Source of the DNA: Pusillimonas caeni
GTDB taxonomy: Bacteria > Pseudomonadota > Gammaproteobacteria > Burkholderiales > Burkholderiaceae_B
Length of the DNA: 64,000 nt
Assembly: GCF_003545815.1 (NCBI RefSeq)
Contig: NZ_PDUW01000004.1
Coordinates: 248,001 to 312,000 of the forward strand
Reading direction: 5' to 3'
The notes beneath the pieces were generated by a model, which saw only the letters and a program-made list of their open reading frames with translations, was not told where the DNA came from and searched no databases. Numbering within the stretch: position 1 is the first letter of the stretch; each line of letters opens with the position of its first letter. The position numbers and the translations under genes were made by a program. Positions 9,290 through 18,779 of the stretch are shown here, in pieces.

Positions 9290-10489
9290 CTACAGCGAGA
9301 TGCCGCTGCGTTCGGCAACGGTGTGCATGTCTTTGTCGCCCCGGCCCGAGAGATTGACCAGAATGATTTTGTCCTTGGGCAGGGTGGGCGCCAGCCGGAC
9401 CGCGTGCGCGATGGCATGCGACGACTCGAGCGCCGGCATGATGCCTTCGGTGCGGCAGCAATCGTGAAAGGCCTGCAGGGCTTCTTCGTCGGTAACGCCG
9501 ACGTATTGCGCGCGGCCGCAGTCCTTGAGCCAGGCGTGCTCGGGGCCGACCCCGGGATAGTCCAGGCCGGCCGACACGGAATGGGTCTCGATGATCTGGC
9601 CGTTTTCATCCTGCATGATGTAGGTGCGGTTGCCGTGCAGCACGCCCACCGCGCCGGCATTGAGCGAGGCCGCGTGCCGGCCCGTATCCAGGCCTTCGCC
9701 CGCCGCTTCGACGCCGATCAGCTGGACGTTTTCGTGGTCGATGTAGGGGTGGAAGATGCCCATGGCGTTGGAGCCCCCGCCCACGGCGGCCACCACGTAG
9801 TCGGGCTGGCGGCCGGCTTCGGCCGGCATCTGCTCGAGGCATTCGTTGCCGATCACCGCCTGGAAATCGCGCACCATGGCGGGATACGGGTGCGGGCCGG
9901 CCACGGTGCCGATGATGTAGAAGGTGTTCTCGACGTTGGTCACCCAGTCGCGCATGGCTTCGTTGAGCGCGTCCTTGAGCGTGCGCGAGCCGGAGTCGAC
10001 CGGCACCACGGTGGCCCCCAGCAGCTTCATGCGATATACGTTGGAGGCCTGGCGGCGCGTGTCTTCGCTGCCCATGTACACCACGCATTCGAGGCCGTAG
10101 CGCGCGGCCACCGTGGCGGTGGCCACGCCGTGCTGGCCGGCGCCGGTTTCGGCGATGATGCGGGGCTTGCCCATGCGCTTGGCCAGCAGTATCTGGCCTA
10201 TGCAGTTGTTGATCTTGTGCGCGCCGGTGTGATTGAGGTCTTCGCGCTTGAACCAGATTTGCGCGCCTCCCAGCCGCTCGGACCAGCGGCGCGCGTGATA
10301 CACCGGGCTGGGACGGCCCACGAAGTGCTTCAGTTCGTAGGCGAATTCGTTCTGGAAATCGGGGTCGTTGCGGTATTTTTCGTAAGCGCGCTTGAGCTCG
10401 TCCAGTGCGTGGACAAGGGTCTCGGATACGAACGAACCGCCATATTGACCAAAATGCCCCTGGTCGTCGGGCAAACTATAGGGTTTCAA
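9290..10489 (-). CDS. trpB: Tryptophan synthase beta chain
   Basis: A 399-residue PLP enzyme that joins indole and serine to make tryptophan. K92 in HTGAHKINN is the PLP lysine, and GGGSNA binds the cofactor phosphate. No ATG is available near the expected start. I chose TTG at 10489, which gives [18 protein letters not shown], the usual N-terminus and length (E. coli 397). Another TTG at 10522 would add 11 residues. Neither has a clear ribosome binding site, so the start is the uncertain part. Confidence 0.95.
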   Translation of the reverse strand: MKPYSLPDDQGHFGQYGGSFVSETLVHALDELKRAYEKYRNDPDFQNEFAYELKHFVGRPSPVYHARRWSERLGGAQIWFKREDLNHTGAHKINNCIGQILLAKRMGKPRIIAETGAGQHGVATATVAARYGLECVVYMGSEDTRRQASNVYRMKLLGATVVPVDSGSRTLKDALNEAMRDWVTNVENTFYIIGTVAGPHPYPAMVRDFQAVIGNECLEQMPAEAGRQPDYVVAAVGGGSNAMGIFHPYIDHENVQLIGVEAAGEGLDTGRHAASLNAGAVGVLHGNRTYIMQDENGQIIETHSVSAGLDYPGVGPEHAWLKDCGRAQYVGVTDEEALQAFHDCCRTEGIMPALESSHAIAHAVRLAPTLPKDKIILVNLSGRGDKDMHTVAERSGISL

Positions 10490-10590
10490 TGACTGACTCT
10501 TTGGGTTGTGCGCGGGTGGCAAAGCACGCCGTTCAATGCGTAATCCCCGATTTTACCAGTGCCGGGCCGCTTGCGCCGCCGGCTTATGGC

Positions 10591-12816
10591 TTACTGCCGA
10601 ACCGCCGTCACGCCGGGCAGTTCGTTGAGCGCGGCAAGGGCCCGGCTGATCTGTTCGCCGCTGCGCACCTCGACGGTGAAGACCATGTGGGCGAGCGAAC
10701 GCCGGCTGTGGGTGTTGACGCCGATCACGTTGAGCCGCAGTCGGCCGAACACGTCGGACAGGTCGCGCAGCAGGTTGGCGCTTTGCTGGGCATGAATGAC
10801 GATGTCGACCGGATACACGGCTTCGCCCGTATCGCCCCAATCGACGTCGATGACGCGCTCGGGCTGGCGCGCGGCCAGCGTGGCGAACGATGGGCAGTCG
10901 CGCCGGTGGATGGACACGCCCCGGCCGCGCGTGACGAAGCCGGCGATGTGGTCGGGCGGCGCCGGCCTGCAGCAGCGGGCGAGCTGGGTCAGCAGCGAGT
11001 CGACCCCCATGACCAGCACACCGCTTCCGCCCACGCGTCCCGTACTGGCCTGCCCGGGCGAAAACACCTGGGCTTCTTCTGCATCGTTTTGGGCCGCGGG
11101 AGCGGGCGTCTTCAGCGCCTGATCGATTTGCCGAAGGCTGAATTCGTCCTTGGCCACCGCCACGTACAGGTCGTCGGCACGCGCGAAACCCAGTTGCTGG
11201 GCCAGCTGCTCGAGGTTGACGGCCGTCCTGCCCAGGCGCTGCAGTTCTTTCTCGACCATCGTCTGGCCGTTGGAGATGCGCTCTTGGAGCTCGATGGCAT
11301 TGAACCAGGCCCTGACCTTGGCCCTGGATCGGGGGCTGGCGAGATAGCCCAGCTGCGGATTGAGCCAGTCGCGTGAAGGGCCACCCGACTTGGCCGCGAT
11401 GATTTCCACCGTCTGTCCGGTTTGCAGACGCGTCAGCAAAGGCACCATCTGGCCATCGACGCGCGCGCCGCGGCAGCGGTGGCCCAGATCGGTGTGCAGG
11501 TAGTAGGCGAAGTCCACCGGCGTGGCCCCTTCGGGCAGCTCGATGACGCGGGCCTGGGGTGTCATGACGTAGATGCGGTCGGCCGGCGTATCGCGCGCAG
11601 GCTCGGGCGCTGCGGGCGCGTCGGGCGCGGCATCGCTTCCCCAGGAAAGCAATTGGCGCATCCAGGCGATCTTGCGGTCGTAGTCGCCCGACGCCTTCTG
11701 CGTGCCCCCTTGCGCCCCCGCCTCTTTGTAGCGCCAGTGCGCGGCCATGCCGTATTCGGCGAAGACGTGCATCTCGTGCGTGCGGATCTGGATCTCGAAA
11801 GTGCGTCCGCGCTCGTCGGCGACGACCGTATGCAGCGAGCGATAGCCGTTGGGCTTGGGCCGGGAGATGTAGTCGTCGAATTCGTCGGACACCGGCGTCC
11901 AGCGCGCATGCACCAGCGCCAGCGCGGCGTAGCAGTCTCTTTCGTCCTCGACGATGACGCGCAGCGCGCGCAGATCGTACAGCTTGTCGAACGAAAGATT
12001 CTTGATGCGCATCTTGTTCCAGATGCTGTAGATGTGCTTGGGACGGCCGGAGACGTCAGCGGCGATGTGGGCGTCGGCCAGCATGGCCTCGAGTTCGCCC
12101 ACCACCTCGGCGATGAAGGTCTCGCGCTCGGCGCGGCGCTCTTCGAGCTGGCGTGCGATGGCCTTGTAGGTATCCGGCTGCAGAAAGCGGAAGGCCAGGT
12201 CTTCCATCTCCCACTTGAGCTGCCAGATGCCCAGGCGATTGGCCAGGGGCGCATAGAGCTCCATGGTCTCGCGCGCAAATTCCGCCGGACAGGGCGTGCG
12301 CGATTCGGCGTACCAGCGCAGCGATTGCATGCGCGAGGCCAGCCGCAGCAGCACGATGCGAAGGTCGGCCGCCATGGCGAGCAGCATCTTGCGCTGCATC
12401 TCTTTCTGGCCCGGCCGGTCGGCCGACTCATCGCGCGACTGGCCGGCTATCCGGCCCAGCCGCAGCAAGGAACGGGTGCCCTGCACCAGCGCCGCCACCT
12501 CCGCCCCGAAAGCCTTGAGCAAGGGGCTTTTACGCTTGTCGGCGGCATCGGCTTCGTCGGGAAGCACCGCCAGCAAGGCGCTGGTCCGAGTCGCAGCGTC
12601 GGTGTGCATGCGCGCCAGGATGCGGGCGACCGAGGCGCAATGCGTGTCCAGGGGCTCTCCGGTGCTGGCCCGGACGCCGCGCAGCGGCTGACGCACCCAT
12701 TGGACGGCCGTGCCGAGCAGCGCTTTGCCGTCGTCGTCCAGCCCGGCGCAAACCTGCTCGAACCAGGACGCATCGAAGGGCGGCGCGTCGGTGTCGGAAG
12801 AAGGCGTACTGGACAT
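10591..12816 (-). CDS. relA: RelA-type (p)ppGpp synthetase
   Basis: A 741-residue long RSH protein that makes (p)ppGpp during amino acid starvation on the ribosome. The order is a degenerate HD domain, the synthetase domain, TGS (around VMTPQARVIELPEGATPVDFAY) and a C-terminal ACT domain. The HD hydrolase motif is lost (HC in the first histidine region, LPDEAD instead of HDxxED), and the synthetase carries EFDD, the EXDD signature of monofunctional RelA rather than the RXKD of SpoT-like enzymes. It should therefore synthesise but not degrade the alarmone. The start at ATG 12816 is chosen over an upstream in-frame codon because it begins shortly before the conserved region; no strong Shine-Dalgarno is seen. 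Confidence 0.94.
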   Translation of the reverse strand: MSSTPSSDTDAPPFDASWFEQVCAGLDDDGKALLGTAVQWVRQPLRGVRASTGEPLDTHCASVARILARMHTDAATRTSALLAVLPDEADAADKRKSPLLKAFGAEVAALVQGTRSLLRLGRIAGQSRDESADRPGQKEMQRKMLLAMAADLRIVLLRLASRMQSLRWYAESRTPCPAEFARETMELYAPLANRLGIWQLKWEMEDLAFRFLQPDTYKAIARQLEERRAERETFIAEVVGELEAMLADAHIAADVSGRPKHIYSIWNKMRIKNLSFDKLYDLRALRVIVEDERDCYAALALVHARWTPVSDEFDDYISRPKPNGYRSLHTVVADERGRTFEIQIRTHEMHVFAEYGMAAHWRYKEAGAQGGTQKASGDYDRKIAWMRQLLSWGSDAAPDAPAAPEPARDTPADRIYVMTPQARVIELPEGATPVDFAYYLHTDLGHRCRGARVDGQMVPLLTRLQTGQTVEIIAAKSGGPSRDWLNPQLGYLASPRSRAKVRAWFNAIELQERISNGQTMVEKELQRLGRTAVNLEQLAQQLGFARADDLYVAVAKDEFSLRQIDQALKTPAPAAQNDAEEAQVFSPGQASTGRVGGSGVLVMGVDSLLTQLARCCRPAPPDHIAGFVTRGRGVSIHRRDCPSFATLAARQPERVIDVDWGDTGEAVYPVDIVIHAQQSANLLRDLSDVFGRLRLNVIGVNTHSRRSLAHMVFTVEVRSGEQISRALAALNELPGVTAVRQ

Positions 12817-12964
12817 AGGTGGAGAAGGCAGAAGTAATGTGGAGCCCGGCTGATGGCATTGGATGCCGTGCGGCCGCGGCTGCACGGTATTGCTCGCGGC
12901 GCGGCTTCTATACTACCGTGTCTTGAACCCACCCGCCACAGAACCCGCCCGCCTTATACGACTC

Positions 12965-13477
12965 ATGGACAGCACGCACCGCAGGCTACTCATCGTCTGG
13001 CATTCCCGTACCGGTTCGGCGCGCCGGATGGCCGAGGCCGCCCGGCAGGGCGCGCTGGACATCGCCCGCGAACTGGGCGCCACCGATCGTTTCGACGCGA
13101 GGCTTTCGCCGGCGGCGCAAACCGGCGCCGGCGACCTGCTTGAGTCGGACGGCTTTGTCTTTTGCGCCCCCGAGAACCTGGGCTCGCTCAGCGGCGAAAT
13201 GAAGGAATTCTTCGACCGCTGCTACTACGGCGCGCTGGACCAACTGAACGGGCGCCCCTATGGGCTGCTGGTGGCGGCCGGGTCGGACGGCCAGGGCGCC
13301 GTGCGCCAAATGGAGAAAATCTGCACCGGCTGGCGGCTGGAAGCGGTTGCGCCGCCGCGCATCGTGCTGACCCATGCGCAGACCCCTGAGGCCATCGCCG
13401 CCCCCAAGGAAATCGGGGCGGCGGACCAGGCCCACTGCCATGAATTGGGCGGCACGCTGGCCGCCCTGCTGCTGTAG
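12965..13477 (+). CDS. Flavodoxin-fold NAD(P)H-dependent oxidoreductase
   Basis: A 170-residue flavodoxin-like protein. The phosphate loop WHSRTGSARRMAEA near residues 11-24 resembles the FMN-binding loop of flavodoxins, and FCAPENLGSLSGEMKEFFDR matches the second FMN contact of NADPH-dependent FMN reductases. The substrate is unknown; quinones, flavins or nitro compounds are typical of the group. The start ATG 12965 begins just before the first beta strand; upstream codons in frame encode nothing family-like. A TATACT at 12909-12914 could be its -10. It diverges from relA and converges on ridA. Confidence 0.78.
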   Translation: MDSTHRRLLIVWHSRTGSARRMAEAARQGALDIARELGATDRFDARLSPAAQTGAGDLLESDGFVFCAPENLGSLSGEMKEFFDRCYYGALDQLNGRPYGLLVAAGSDGQGAVRQMEKICTGWRLEAVAPPRIVLTHAQTPEAIAAPKEIGAADQAHCHELGGTLAALLL

Positions 13478-13482
13478 CCGGC

Positions 13483-13506
13483 CCGCCAAGCGCAAAGGCT
13501 TGGCGG
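13483..13506. terminator. Hairpin between convergent flavoprotein gene and ridA
   Basis: A 9-bp perfect stem (13483-13491 with 13498-13506) and a 6-nt loop lie just after the stop at 13477 and before the ridA stop. There is no T-run, so terminator activity is inferred from position and stability. Confidence 0.5.
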
Positions 13507-13520
13507 TGCCGGCGCCCGCC

Positions 13521-13874
13521 TCAGCCGACTGCGGCGGTGACGACGATCTCGACCTTGTAGTCGGGGTTGGCCAACAGCGCCTCGACGGTGGCCCGCGGCG
13601 GCGTGTTGCCGGCCGGCACCCAGGCTTCCCAGGCGGCGTTCATGCCGGCGAAATCCTGGATATCGGCAAGAAAGATCTGGGCCATCAGGATGCGGGTCTT
13701 GTCCGACCCCGCTTCGGCCAGCAGGCGATCGATCGTCGCCAGCACCTGCCGGGTCTGTTCGCCGATGTCGGCCTTGCCATCGTCGGGCACTTGCCCCGCC
13801 AGATAGGCCACGCCGTTGTAGACCGCGACATCGGACAGGCGCTTGCCGACGTTGATGCGTTGAATAGTGCTCAT
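13521..13874 (-). CDS. ridA: RidA family enamine/imine deaminase
   Basis: A 117-residue YjgF/YER057c/UK114 family protein. Canonical RidA forms trimers that hydrolyse reactive 2-aminoacrylate made by PLP enzymes. The conserved PPRATVEA segment near the C-terminus carries the Arg that binds the substrate carboxylate. The start at 13874 is supported by AAGGAGG 5-6 nt upstream. Several RidA subfamilies exist, and substrate range cannot be told from sequence. It lies 29 bp downstream of pncB, so the two may share a transcript. Confidence 0.88.
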   Translation of the reverse strand: MSTIQRINVGKRLSDVAVYNGVAYLAGQVPDDGKADIGEQTRQVLATIDRLLAEAGSDKTRILMAQIFLADIQDFAGMNAAWEAWVPAGNTPPRATVEALLANPDYKVEIVVTAAVG

Positions 13875-13903
13875 TGATCCTCCTTGATGGACCCGCCCTT
13901 TCA

Positions 13904-15082
13904 TCAGGGGCTGGGCGGCAGCTGAAATACCTGGCGCAAGTATGCCAGGTAGGCGGGATCATCGCACATCGTCTTTTCGGGCGCATCGGACACCTTGGCC
14001 ACAGGTTGGCCATTGCAGCGGACCATCTTCATGACGATTTGAAGCGGCTCGTGCCCCAGGTCGTTGGTAAGGTTGGTGCCGATGCCGAAAGACACCTTGC
14101 AGCGGCCCGCGAAGCGCCGCGCAAGCTCGATGGCGCGCGGAAACGTCAAGGCGTCCGAAAACACCAGGGTCTTGGTACGCGGGTCGGTGCGGTTGGCGGC
14201 GTAATGGGCCAGCAGCCTTTCGCCCCACAGGAAGGGATCGCCCGAGTCGTGCCGCGCGCCGTCGAACAGCTTGCAGAAGTACATGTCGAAGTCGCGCAGG
14301 AAGGCGTCCATGCCGTAGACGTCGGACAGCGCAATACCCAGATCGCCCCGGTATTCTTTGGCCCAGACCTCCAGCGCGAACACCTGGGAGTCGCGCAGCC
14401 TGGGGCCCAGCGCCTGGCAGGCCTGCAGATATTCGTGGCCCATGGTGCCCAGCGGCGTCACATTGTGCTTCATGGCCAGCTTGACGTTGCTGGTGCCGGC
14501 AAAATGCTCGCCCATCTGCCTTTTCATGGTCGTGACGACTTCTTCGTGCCACACCTTGGAAAAGCGGCGCCGCGTGCCGTATTCGGCCACGCGAAAATCG
14601 GCCAGCTCGGGGTCGTCGGTGACCAGTTGCATCTTGGACTGCAGCCGCTGGCGCCCTTCTTCCCAGCCCGGGTCCCTGCATTCGTTGCGGAAGTACACCT
14701 CGTTGACGATGGCCAGCACGGGAATCTCGAACAAGATGGTGTGCAGCCAGGGACCCTTGACCGTGATGTCGATTTCGCCGCTGCGTTCGCCCAGGGAAAG
14801 CTGGATGCATTTCTCAGGCAGATGGAACAGGCCCAGGAAATCGACGAAGTCGCTCTTGATGAAACGCAGGCTGCGCAGGTAGTCGAGCTCTTCTTCGGTG
14901 AACTTGAGCTGGCACAGCGAGTGCACCTCGGCGCGGATTTCGTCGAGATAGGCGCTGAGATTGACGTTGGGGGTTCGGCACTTGTAACGATACTCGACCT
15001 GGGCGGCGGGGAAATGATGCAGTACCACCTGCATCATCGTGAACTTGTACAGATCGGTATCGAGAAGCGAAGTAATGATCAT
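13904..15082 (-). CDS. pncB: Nicotinate phosphoribosyltransferase
   Basis: A 392-residue PncB. It joins nicotinate and PRPP with ATP hydrolysis, in the Preiss-Handler NAD salvage route. The N-terminus [18 protein letters not shown] is diagnostic, and the phosphorylated active-site histidine is expected in the region after [17 protein letters not shown], with SGDPF contacting PRPP. The length matches E. coli PncB (400). It diverges from fdxA across 246 bp. A TTGACA-like hexamer occurs on this strand, but no -10 follows at a proper distance. Confidence 0.95.
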   Translation of the reverse strand: MIITSLLDTDLYKFTMMQVVLHHFPAAQVEYRYKCRTPNVNLSAYLDEIRAEVHSLCQLKFTEEELDYLRSLRFIKSDFVDFLGLFHLPEKCIQLSLGERSGEIDITVKGPWLHTILFEIPVLAIVNEVYFRNECRDPGWEEGRQRLQSKMQLVTDDPELADFRVAEYGTRRRFSKVWHEEVVTTMKRQMGEHFAGTSNVKLAMKHNVTPLGTMGHEYLQACQALGPRLRDSQVFALEVWAKEYRGDLGIALSDVYGMDAFLRDFDMYFCKLFDGARHDSGDPFLWGERLLAHYAANRTDPRTKTLVFSDALTFPRAIELARRFAGRCKVSFGIGTNLTNDLGHEPLQIVMKMVRCNGQPVAKVSDAPEKTMCDDPAYLAYLRQVFQLPPSP

Positions 15083-15328
15083 GAAACGATGGATTCGTAT
15101 GGGCGCCGCAACGCCCGGGATGCGGGCCAGGGCCTGTCAACGGGCCCTAAAGACCCGACGCTGCGGCAGGTCTATCGGGGAGTCTCTGTTTTTATTGGGT
15201 AAAATCTGTATCGCGTACTTTCGCCCTATTGTAATGTTTAATGCCTTTCCTTTTTCGACGCAGCAAAGCCCAGCAAGCCAGGTCGCCAGGGTATTGACCA
15301 TTGCGATACTTACTGGAGCTTCCATCTC

Positions 15329-15652
15329 ATGACCCACGTCGTCACCGAAAACTGTATCAAGTGCAAATTCACGGACTGTGTCGATGTCTGCCCCGTCGAC
15401 TGCTTTCGCGAGGGCCCCAACTTCCTGGTCATCGACCCCGACGAATGCATCGACTGCGCGGTCTGCGTCCCCGAATGCCCGGCCAACGCCATTTTTGCCG
15501 AAGAAGACGTACCTGCCGACCAGGTCGACTTCATCGCGCTGAATGCCGAGCTTTCGCCTGAATTCGGCATGATCAATCGCTCCAAGAAGCCCCAGCCCGA
15601 CGCCGACGAGTGGAACGGCGTCGAGGACAAGCTGAAATACCTCGAGCGCTAG
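15329..15652 (+). CDS. fdxA: Ferredoxin FdxA (7Fe type)
   Basis: A 107-residue ferredoxin binding one [3Fe-4S] and one [4Fe-4S] cluster. The first cysteine set lies in [18 protein letters not shown], where the spacing fits the 3Fe/4Fe arrangement, and the second in [12 protein letters not shown]. It ends with the usual LKYLER tail. It is a soluble low-potential electron carrier. A GGAG lies about 11 nt before the ATG. The following gene, fpr, is its likely reductase partner, 19 bp downstream. Confidence 0.95.
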   Translation: MTHVVTENCIKCKFTDCVDVCPVDCFREGPNFLVIDPDECIDCAVCVPECPANAIFAEEDVPADQVDFIALNAELSPEFGMINRSKKPQPDADEWNGVEDKLKYLER

Positions 15653-15671
15653 GGTAGAAAGGCCTTAGCCG

Positions 15672-16505
15672 ATGTCCGATTCGAAGTACACGCGCGAAAC
15701 CGTACTGCAAGTCCACCCCTGGGTTCCCGGCAAGCTCCTGTCCATCACGACGACCCGCAGCCCCGAATTTGAATTCACGGCGGGCCAGTTCGCGCGGCTG
15801 GGCCTGCCCGCCGCCGGCCTGCCGGACGAGCCGCCCACCATCTGGCGCGCCTACTCCATGGTCACCCCGCCGGCGCAGCGCGAATTCCTTGAGTTCTATT
15901 CCATTGTCGTGCCCGAAGGCGAGTTCAGCCCGCGCCTCGCCGCCCTGCGGCCGGGCGACTCGCTGTATGTGGACAAGACCGCCTTCGGCTTCCTGACGCT
16001 GGACCGCTTCATTCCCGGCGGCGCTACGTCGGGCGGAGGTACGCCGACCCACGGCGATTTGTGGCTGCTGGCCACGGGCACCGGCTTGTCGGCCTATCTC
16101 TCGCTGCTGCAAGAACCCTCCACCTGGGCCGCCTTCGATCAAATCATCGTGGTGCACGGGGTTCGATCCGTTCAAGAGCTGGCCTATCGCGATCGCCTGC
16201 AGCAATGGAGCCGCGACGGATTGCCGGAAGCCGCCGGCCTGCCCGGGCGTGCGCAACTGACCTATCTGCCCATTCCCACCCGCGAGCCCTTCCAGGACAT
16301 GCCCGCGGCCCGGCTGACCCACCTGATCGAGGACGGGCGGCTCGAAAATCTGGCGGGCCGCAAGCTGGACGCCGATGTGTCCAAGGTCATGCTGTGCGGC
16401 AACCCCGACATGCTGACCGAAGCCCGCCAGCTATTGAAGACACGCGGCTTTGCCGTGGGCCGCCGCGGCAATCCCGGCAACCTGGCACTCGAAAATTACT
16501 GGTAG
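15672..16505 (+). CDS. fpr: Ferredoxin--NADP+ reductase
   Basis: A 277-residue FNR of the bacterial Fpr type, which moves electrons between NADPH and ferredoxin or flavodoxin. The FAD-binding RAYSMVTPP (RxYS), the NADP-binding GTGLSAYLSLL and the C-terminal ENYW aromatic ending are visible. Between ~residues 116 and 126 there is a Gly/Thr-rich insertion (GGATSGGGTPTHGD) that I do not recall from E. coli Fpr. It forms an evident pair with fdxA. A hairpin about 100 bp downstream may end the transcript. Confidence 0.94.
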   Translation: MSDSKYTRETVLQVHPWVPGKLLSITTTRSPEFEFTAGQFARLGLPAAGLPDEPPTIWRAYSMVTPPAQREFLEFYSIVVPEGEFSPRLAALRPGDSLYVDKTAFGFLTLDRFIPGGATSGGGTPTHGDLWLLATGTGLSAYLSLLQEPSTWAAFDQIIVVHGVRSVQELAYRDRLQQWSRDGLPEAAGLPGRAQLTYLPIPTREPFQDMPAARLTHLIEDGRLENLAGRKLDADVSKVMLCGNPDMLTEARQLLKTRGFAVGRRGNPGNLALENYW

Positions 16506-16609
16506 AAGCCTTGGCCTGCGCCGGTCCGGTCGCTGCGGAATGTGTGGTCCAGCCGCCACAGAGAGCGCCTGCGCAACACTCATAGCCCCTTCCAAAGAGA
16601 TATAAAGGA

Positions 16610-16638
16610 GAAAAGGCGCTTCGCGTGAGCGTCTTTTC
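16610..16638 (+). terminator. Hairpin downstream of fpr, possible terminator
   Basis: An 11-bp stem with one G-U pair (16610-16620 with 16628-16638) and a 7-nt loop. The 3' arm ends CTTTTC rather than leading into a long T-run. It lies in the 352-bp gap between fpr and phaZ; the rest of the gap holds the phaZ upstream region and no gene. Confidence 0.45.
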
Positions 16639-16762
16639 CGTCCGCTCCGCCCCCGAATACGGTCGCTGGGCATGCTAAATGCGGAGGCCCCGTGCGGCAT
16701 CCACGCATAAACGGGCTGAACCTGCTTCCCGAGGGCGCGCCGCGCCAAACCGCGAGGGCGAT

Positions 16763-16826
16763 ATGTGCACATTCAATACATTCAGTAAAAGAATATTTTT
16801 ATAATTATTGGCCATAACCTTATAAT
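16763..16826 (+). promoter_or_regulatory. AT-rich phaZ upstream region with palindrome and two TATAAT boxes
   Basis: The perfect palindrome ATGTGCACAT (16763-16772) is followed by two TATAAT hexamers at 16800-16805 and 16821-16826, in a stretch far more AT-rich than its surroundings. -35 boxes are poor (TTTATA at 16798-16803 for the second). The palindrome could be an operator, for example for a PHB-responsive regulator; that is a guess from position. Confidence 0.4.
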
Positions 16827-16857
16827 TTAACCTTCAACCACTTCGCCACGGGTTTTC

Positions 16858-18090
16858 ATGCTTTACGATCTGCACGAACTCCAGCGCTCGTTCCTGACCC
16901 CGCTCTCGGCTTTCACAGACACGGGTTCGCAGCTGTTCTCGCATCCGTACAGCCCCTTTGCCTATACCCCTCTGTCGCGCCACATCGCGGCCGGATACGA
17001 GCTGATCCACCGGCTGGGCAAAGACTACGAAAAACCCGCCTGGGGACTCGATTCCACCCAGGTCGACGGCAAGCGTGTCGCCGTGCACGATAAAACGGTG
17101 CTTCACAAGCCTTTCTGCGATCTGGTGCATTTTCAGCGCAAGCTGCCGGCGGACCGGCCCGCGGACTCCAAGGTGCTGCTGGTCGCCCCGCTTTCGGGCC
17201 ACCATGCCACGCTGCTGCGCGATACGGTCAAGGCGCTGCTGCCCAAGCACGACATTTACGTCACCGATTGGATCGATGCGCGCATGGTTCCGGTCGACGA
17301 AGGCCCCTTCCACCTGGACGACTACGTGCGCTATGTGCGCGAATTCCTCCAGTTTCTGGGTCCCAATACACACGTCATCTCGGTCTGCCAGCCCACCGTG
17401 CCGGTGCTGGCCGCCATCTCGCTCATGGCCGCCGACGACGACCCCTGTACGCCGACCAGCATGGTCATGATGGGCGGCCCCATCGACACGCGCGAATCGC
17501 CCACCGACGTCAACCTGCTGGCCACCAATAAGCCTTATTCGTGGTTCGAAGACAACCTCATCCATCGCGTGCCGCCCCGCTATCCCGGCGCGGGCCGCCT
17601 GGTGTACCCGGGGTTTTTACAGCACGCGGGCTTCGTCGCCATGAATCCCCAGCGGCACCTGCGCTCGCACTACGACTTCTATCTCGACCTCATCAAGGGC
17701 GACGACAGCGACGCCGAGGCGCATCGGCGCTTCTATGATGAATACAACGCCGTGCTGGACATGCCGGCCGAGTTCTATCTGGACACCATCCGCATCGTGT
17801 TCCAGGAGTTCCTGCTGCCGCGCGGCAAATGGGAGATCGACGGCCAACTGGTCGACCCCTCCGCCATCACCCGCACCGCTCTCATGACGATAGAAGGCGA
17901 ACTGGACGACATCTCGGGCCTGGGCCAGACGCGCGCGGCGCAAAAGCTGTGCAAGAACATTCCCGCCGCACGCAAAAAACATTACACCGCTCCGGGCGCC
18001 GGCCACTACGGCATTTTCTCGGGCCGCCGGTGGCGTGAAACGATTTGTCCTAAAATCACGGAATTCATACGCCAATCGCAGTCGGCTTGA
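16858..18090 (+). CDS. phaZ: Intracellular poly(3-hydroxybutyrate) depolymerase
   Basis: A 410-residue enzyme of the Ralstonia PhaZa1 type that mobilises stored PHB granules in the cytoplasm. Its nucleophile is a cysteine, C177 in [10 protein letters not shown], replacing the serine of the usual lipase box, as in PhaZa1 (C183). A catalytic histidine is expected in [13 protein letters not shown] near the C-terminus. No signal peptide is present, as fits the intracellular class. It is transcribed alone: an AT-rich promoter region lies upstream and a strong intrinsic terminator 27 bp downstream. It implies that the organism makes PHB, although no phaC/phaA genes are in the window. Confidence 0.93.
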   Translation: MLYDLHELQRSFLTPLSAFTDTGSQLFSHPYSPFAYTPLSRHIAAGYELIHRLGKDYEKPAWGLDSTQVDGKRVAVHDKTVLHKPFCDLVHFQRKLPADRPADSKVLLVAPLSGHHATLLRDTVKALLPKHDIYVTDWIDARMVPVDEGPFHLDDYVRYVREFLQFLGPNTHVISVCQPTVPVLAAISLMAADDDPCTPTSMVMMGGPIDTRESPTDVNLLATNKPYSWFEDNLIHRVPPRYPGAGRLVYPGFLQHAGFVAMNPQRHLRSHYDFYLDLIKGDDSDAEAHRRFYDEYNAVLDMPAEFYLDTIRIVFQEFLLPRGKWEIDGQLVDPSAITRTALMTIEGELDDISGLGQTRAAQKLCKNIPAARKKHYTAPGAGHYGIFSGRRWRETICPKITEFIRQSQSA

Positions 18091-18117
18091 CCAGGGCCTT
18101 GCCCTACACCGCAATCG

Positions 18118-18139
18118 GGGGCGCTGCGCCCCTTTTTTT
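18118..18139 (+). terminator. Intrinsic terminator after phaZ
   Basis: A GC-only stem (18118-18124 with 18126-18132; in practice 6 bp with a 3-nt loop) is followed directly by seven T (18133-18139). It ends only 4 nt before the ATG of the RnfB-like gene and occupies the place of its ribosome binding site. Confidence 0.85.
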
Positions 18140-18143
18140 CGTC

Positions 18144-18779
18144 ATGACCATGCCCTCCCTCGTCGACCAAATCGATGCCCTGCTGCCGCAGACGCAATGC
18201 ACCCAGTGCGGCTACGAGGGGTGCCAACCCTATGCCGAGGCCATCGCGTTCGAGGACGAGGCCATCAATCGCTGCCCGCCCGGCGGCCAGGACGGCGTCA
18301 AGGCGCTGGCCCGGCTGCTTGCACGCCCGGAAACGCTTCTGGACGCTTCCTGCGGCGAACATCTGCCGCTGACCGTCGCGGTCATCGACGAGTCGCACTG
18401 CATCGGCTGCACTCTGTGCATACAGGCCTGTCCGGTCGACGCCATCGTAGGGGCGAACAAGCTCATGCACACTGTTCTTGCCGACCTGTGCACGGGCTGC
18501 GGCCTGTGCGTGCCGCCCTGTCCGGTGGATTGCATCGAAATGCGGCCGGCCGGCCACGAATGGACGGCCGCCCACGCCGCCCAGGCCCGCCGGCACCACC
18601 AGGCCCGCCAGCGCCGTCTGAACATCCAGCATAGCGAAACCTCTTCGCTGGCTGCGCGCACGCTGGCCAACAAGGCGGCGCTCAGCACGGCGGCCGGCCA
18701 CGACCAGGACGCCAAACGAAAAATCATCGCGGACGCGCTTGCCCGGGCACGCGCACGCCGCTCCTCCACCGCGACATGA
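18144..18779 (+). CDS. RnfB/RsxB-like ferredoxin, stand-alone
   Basis: A 211-residue iron-sulfur protein. An N-terminal Fes domain has C19, C22, C27 and C44. Two [4Fe-4S] ferredoxin motifs follow: C86-x2-C89-x2-C92-x3-C96 and C116-x2-C119-x2-C122-x3-C126. A basic Ala/Arg-rich tail ends the protein. It resembles RnfB/RsxB but lacks the N-terminal membrane helix, and the other rnf genes are absent nearby. The first Met after the upstream terminator (18144) was taken as start; there is no Shine-Dalgarno, and a second Met follows two codons later. The stop overlaps nth in an ATGA, so it may feed electrons to, or help cluster assembly of, Fe-S proteins such as Nth; this is inference. Confidence 0.85.
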   Translation: MTMPSLVDQIDALLPQTQCTQCGYEGCQPYAEAIAFEDEAINRCPPGGQDGVKALARLLARPETLLDASCGEHLPLTVAVIDESHCIGCTLCIQACPVDAIVGANKLMHTVLADLCTGCGLCVPPCPVDCIEMRPAGHEWTAAHAAQARRHHQARQRRLNIQHSETSSLAARTLANKAALSTAAGHDQDAKRKIIADALARARARRSSTAT

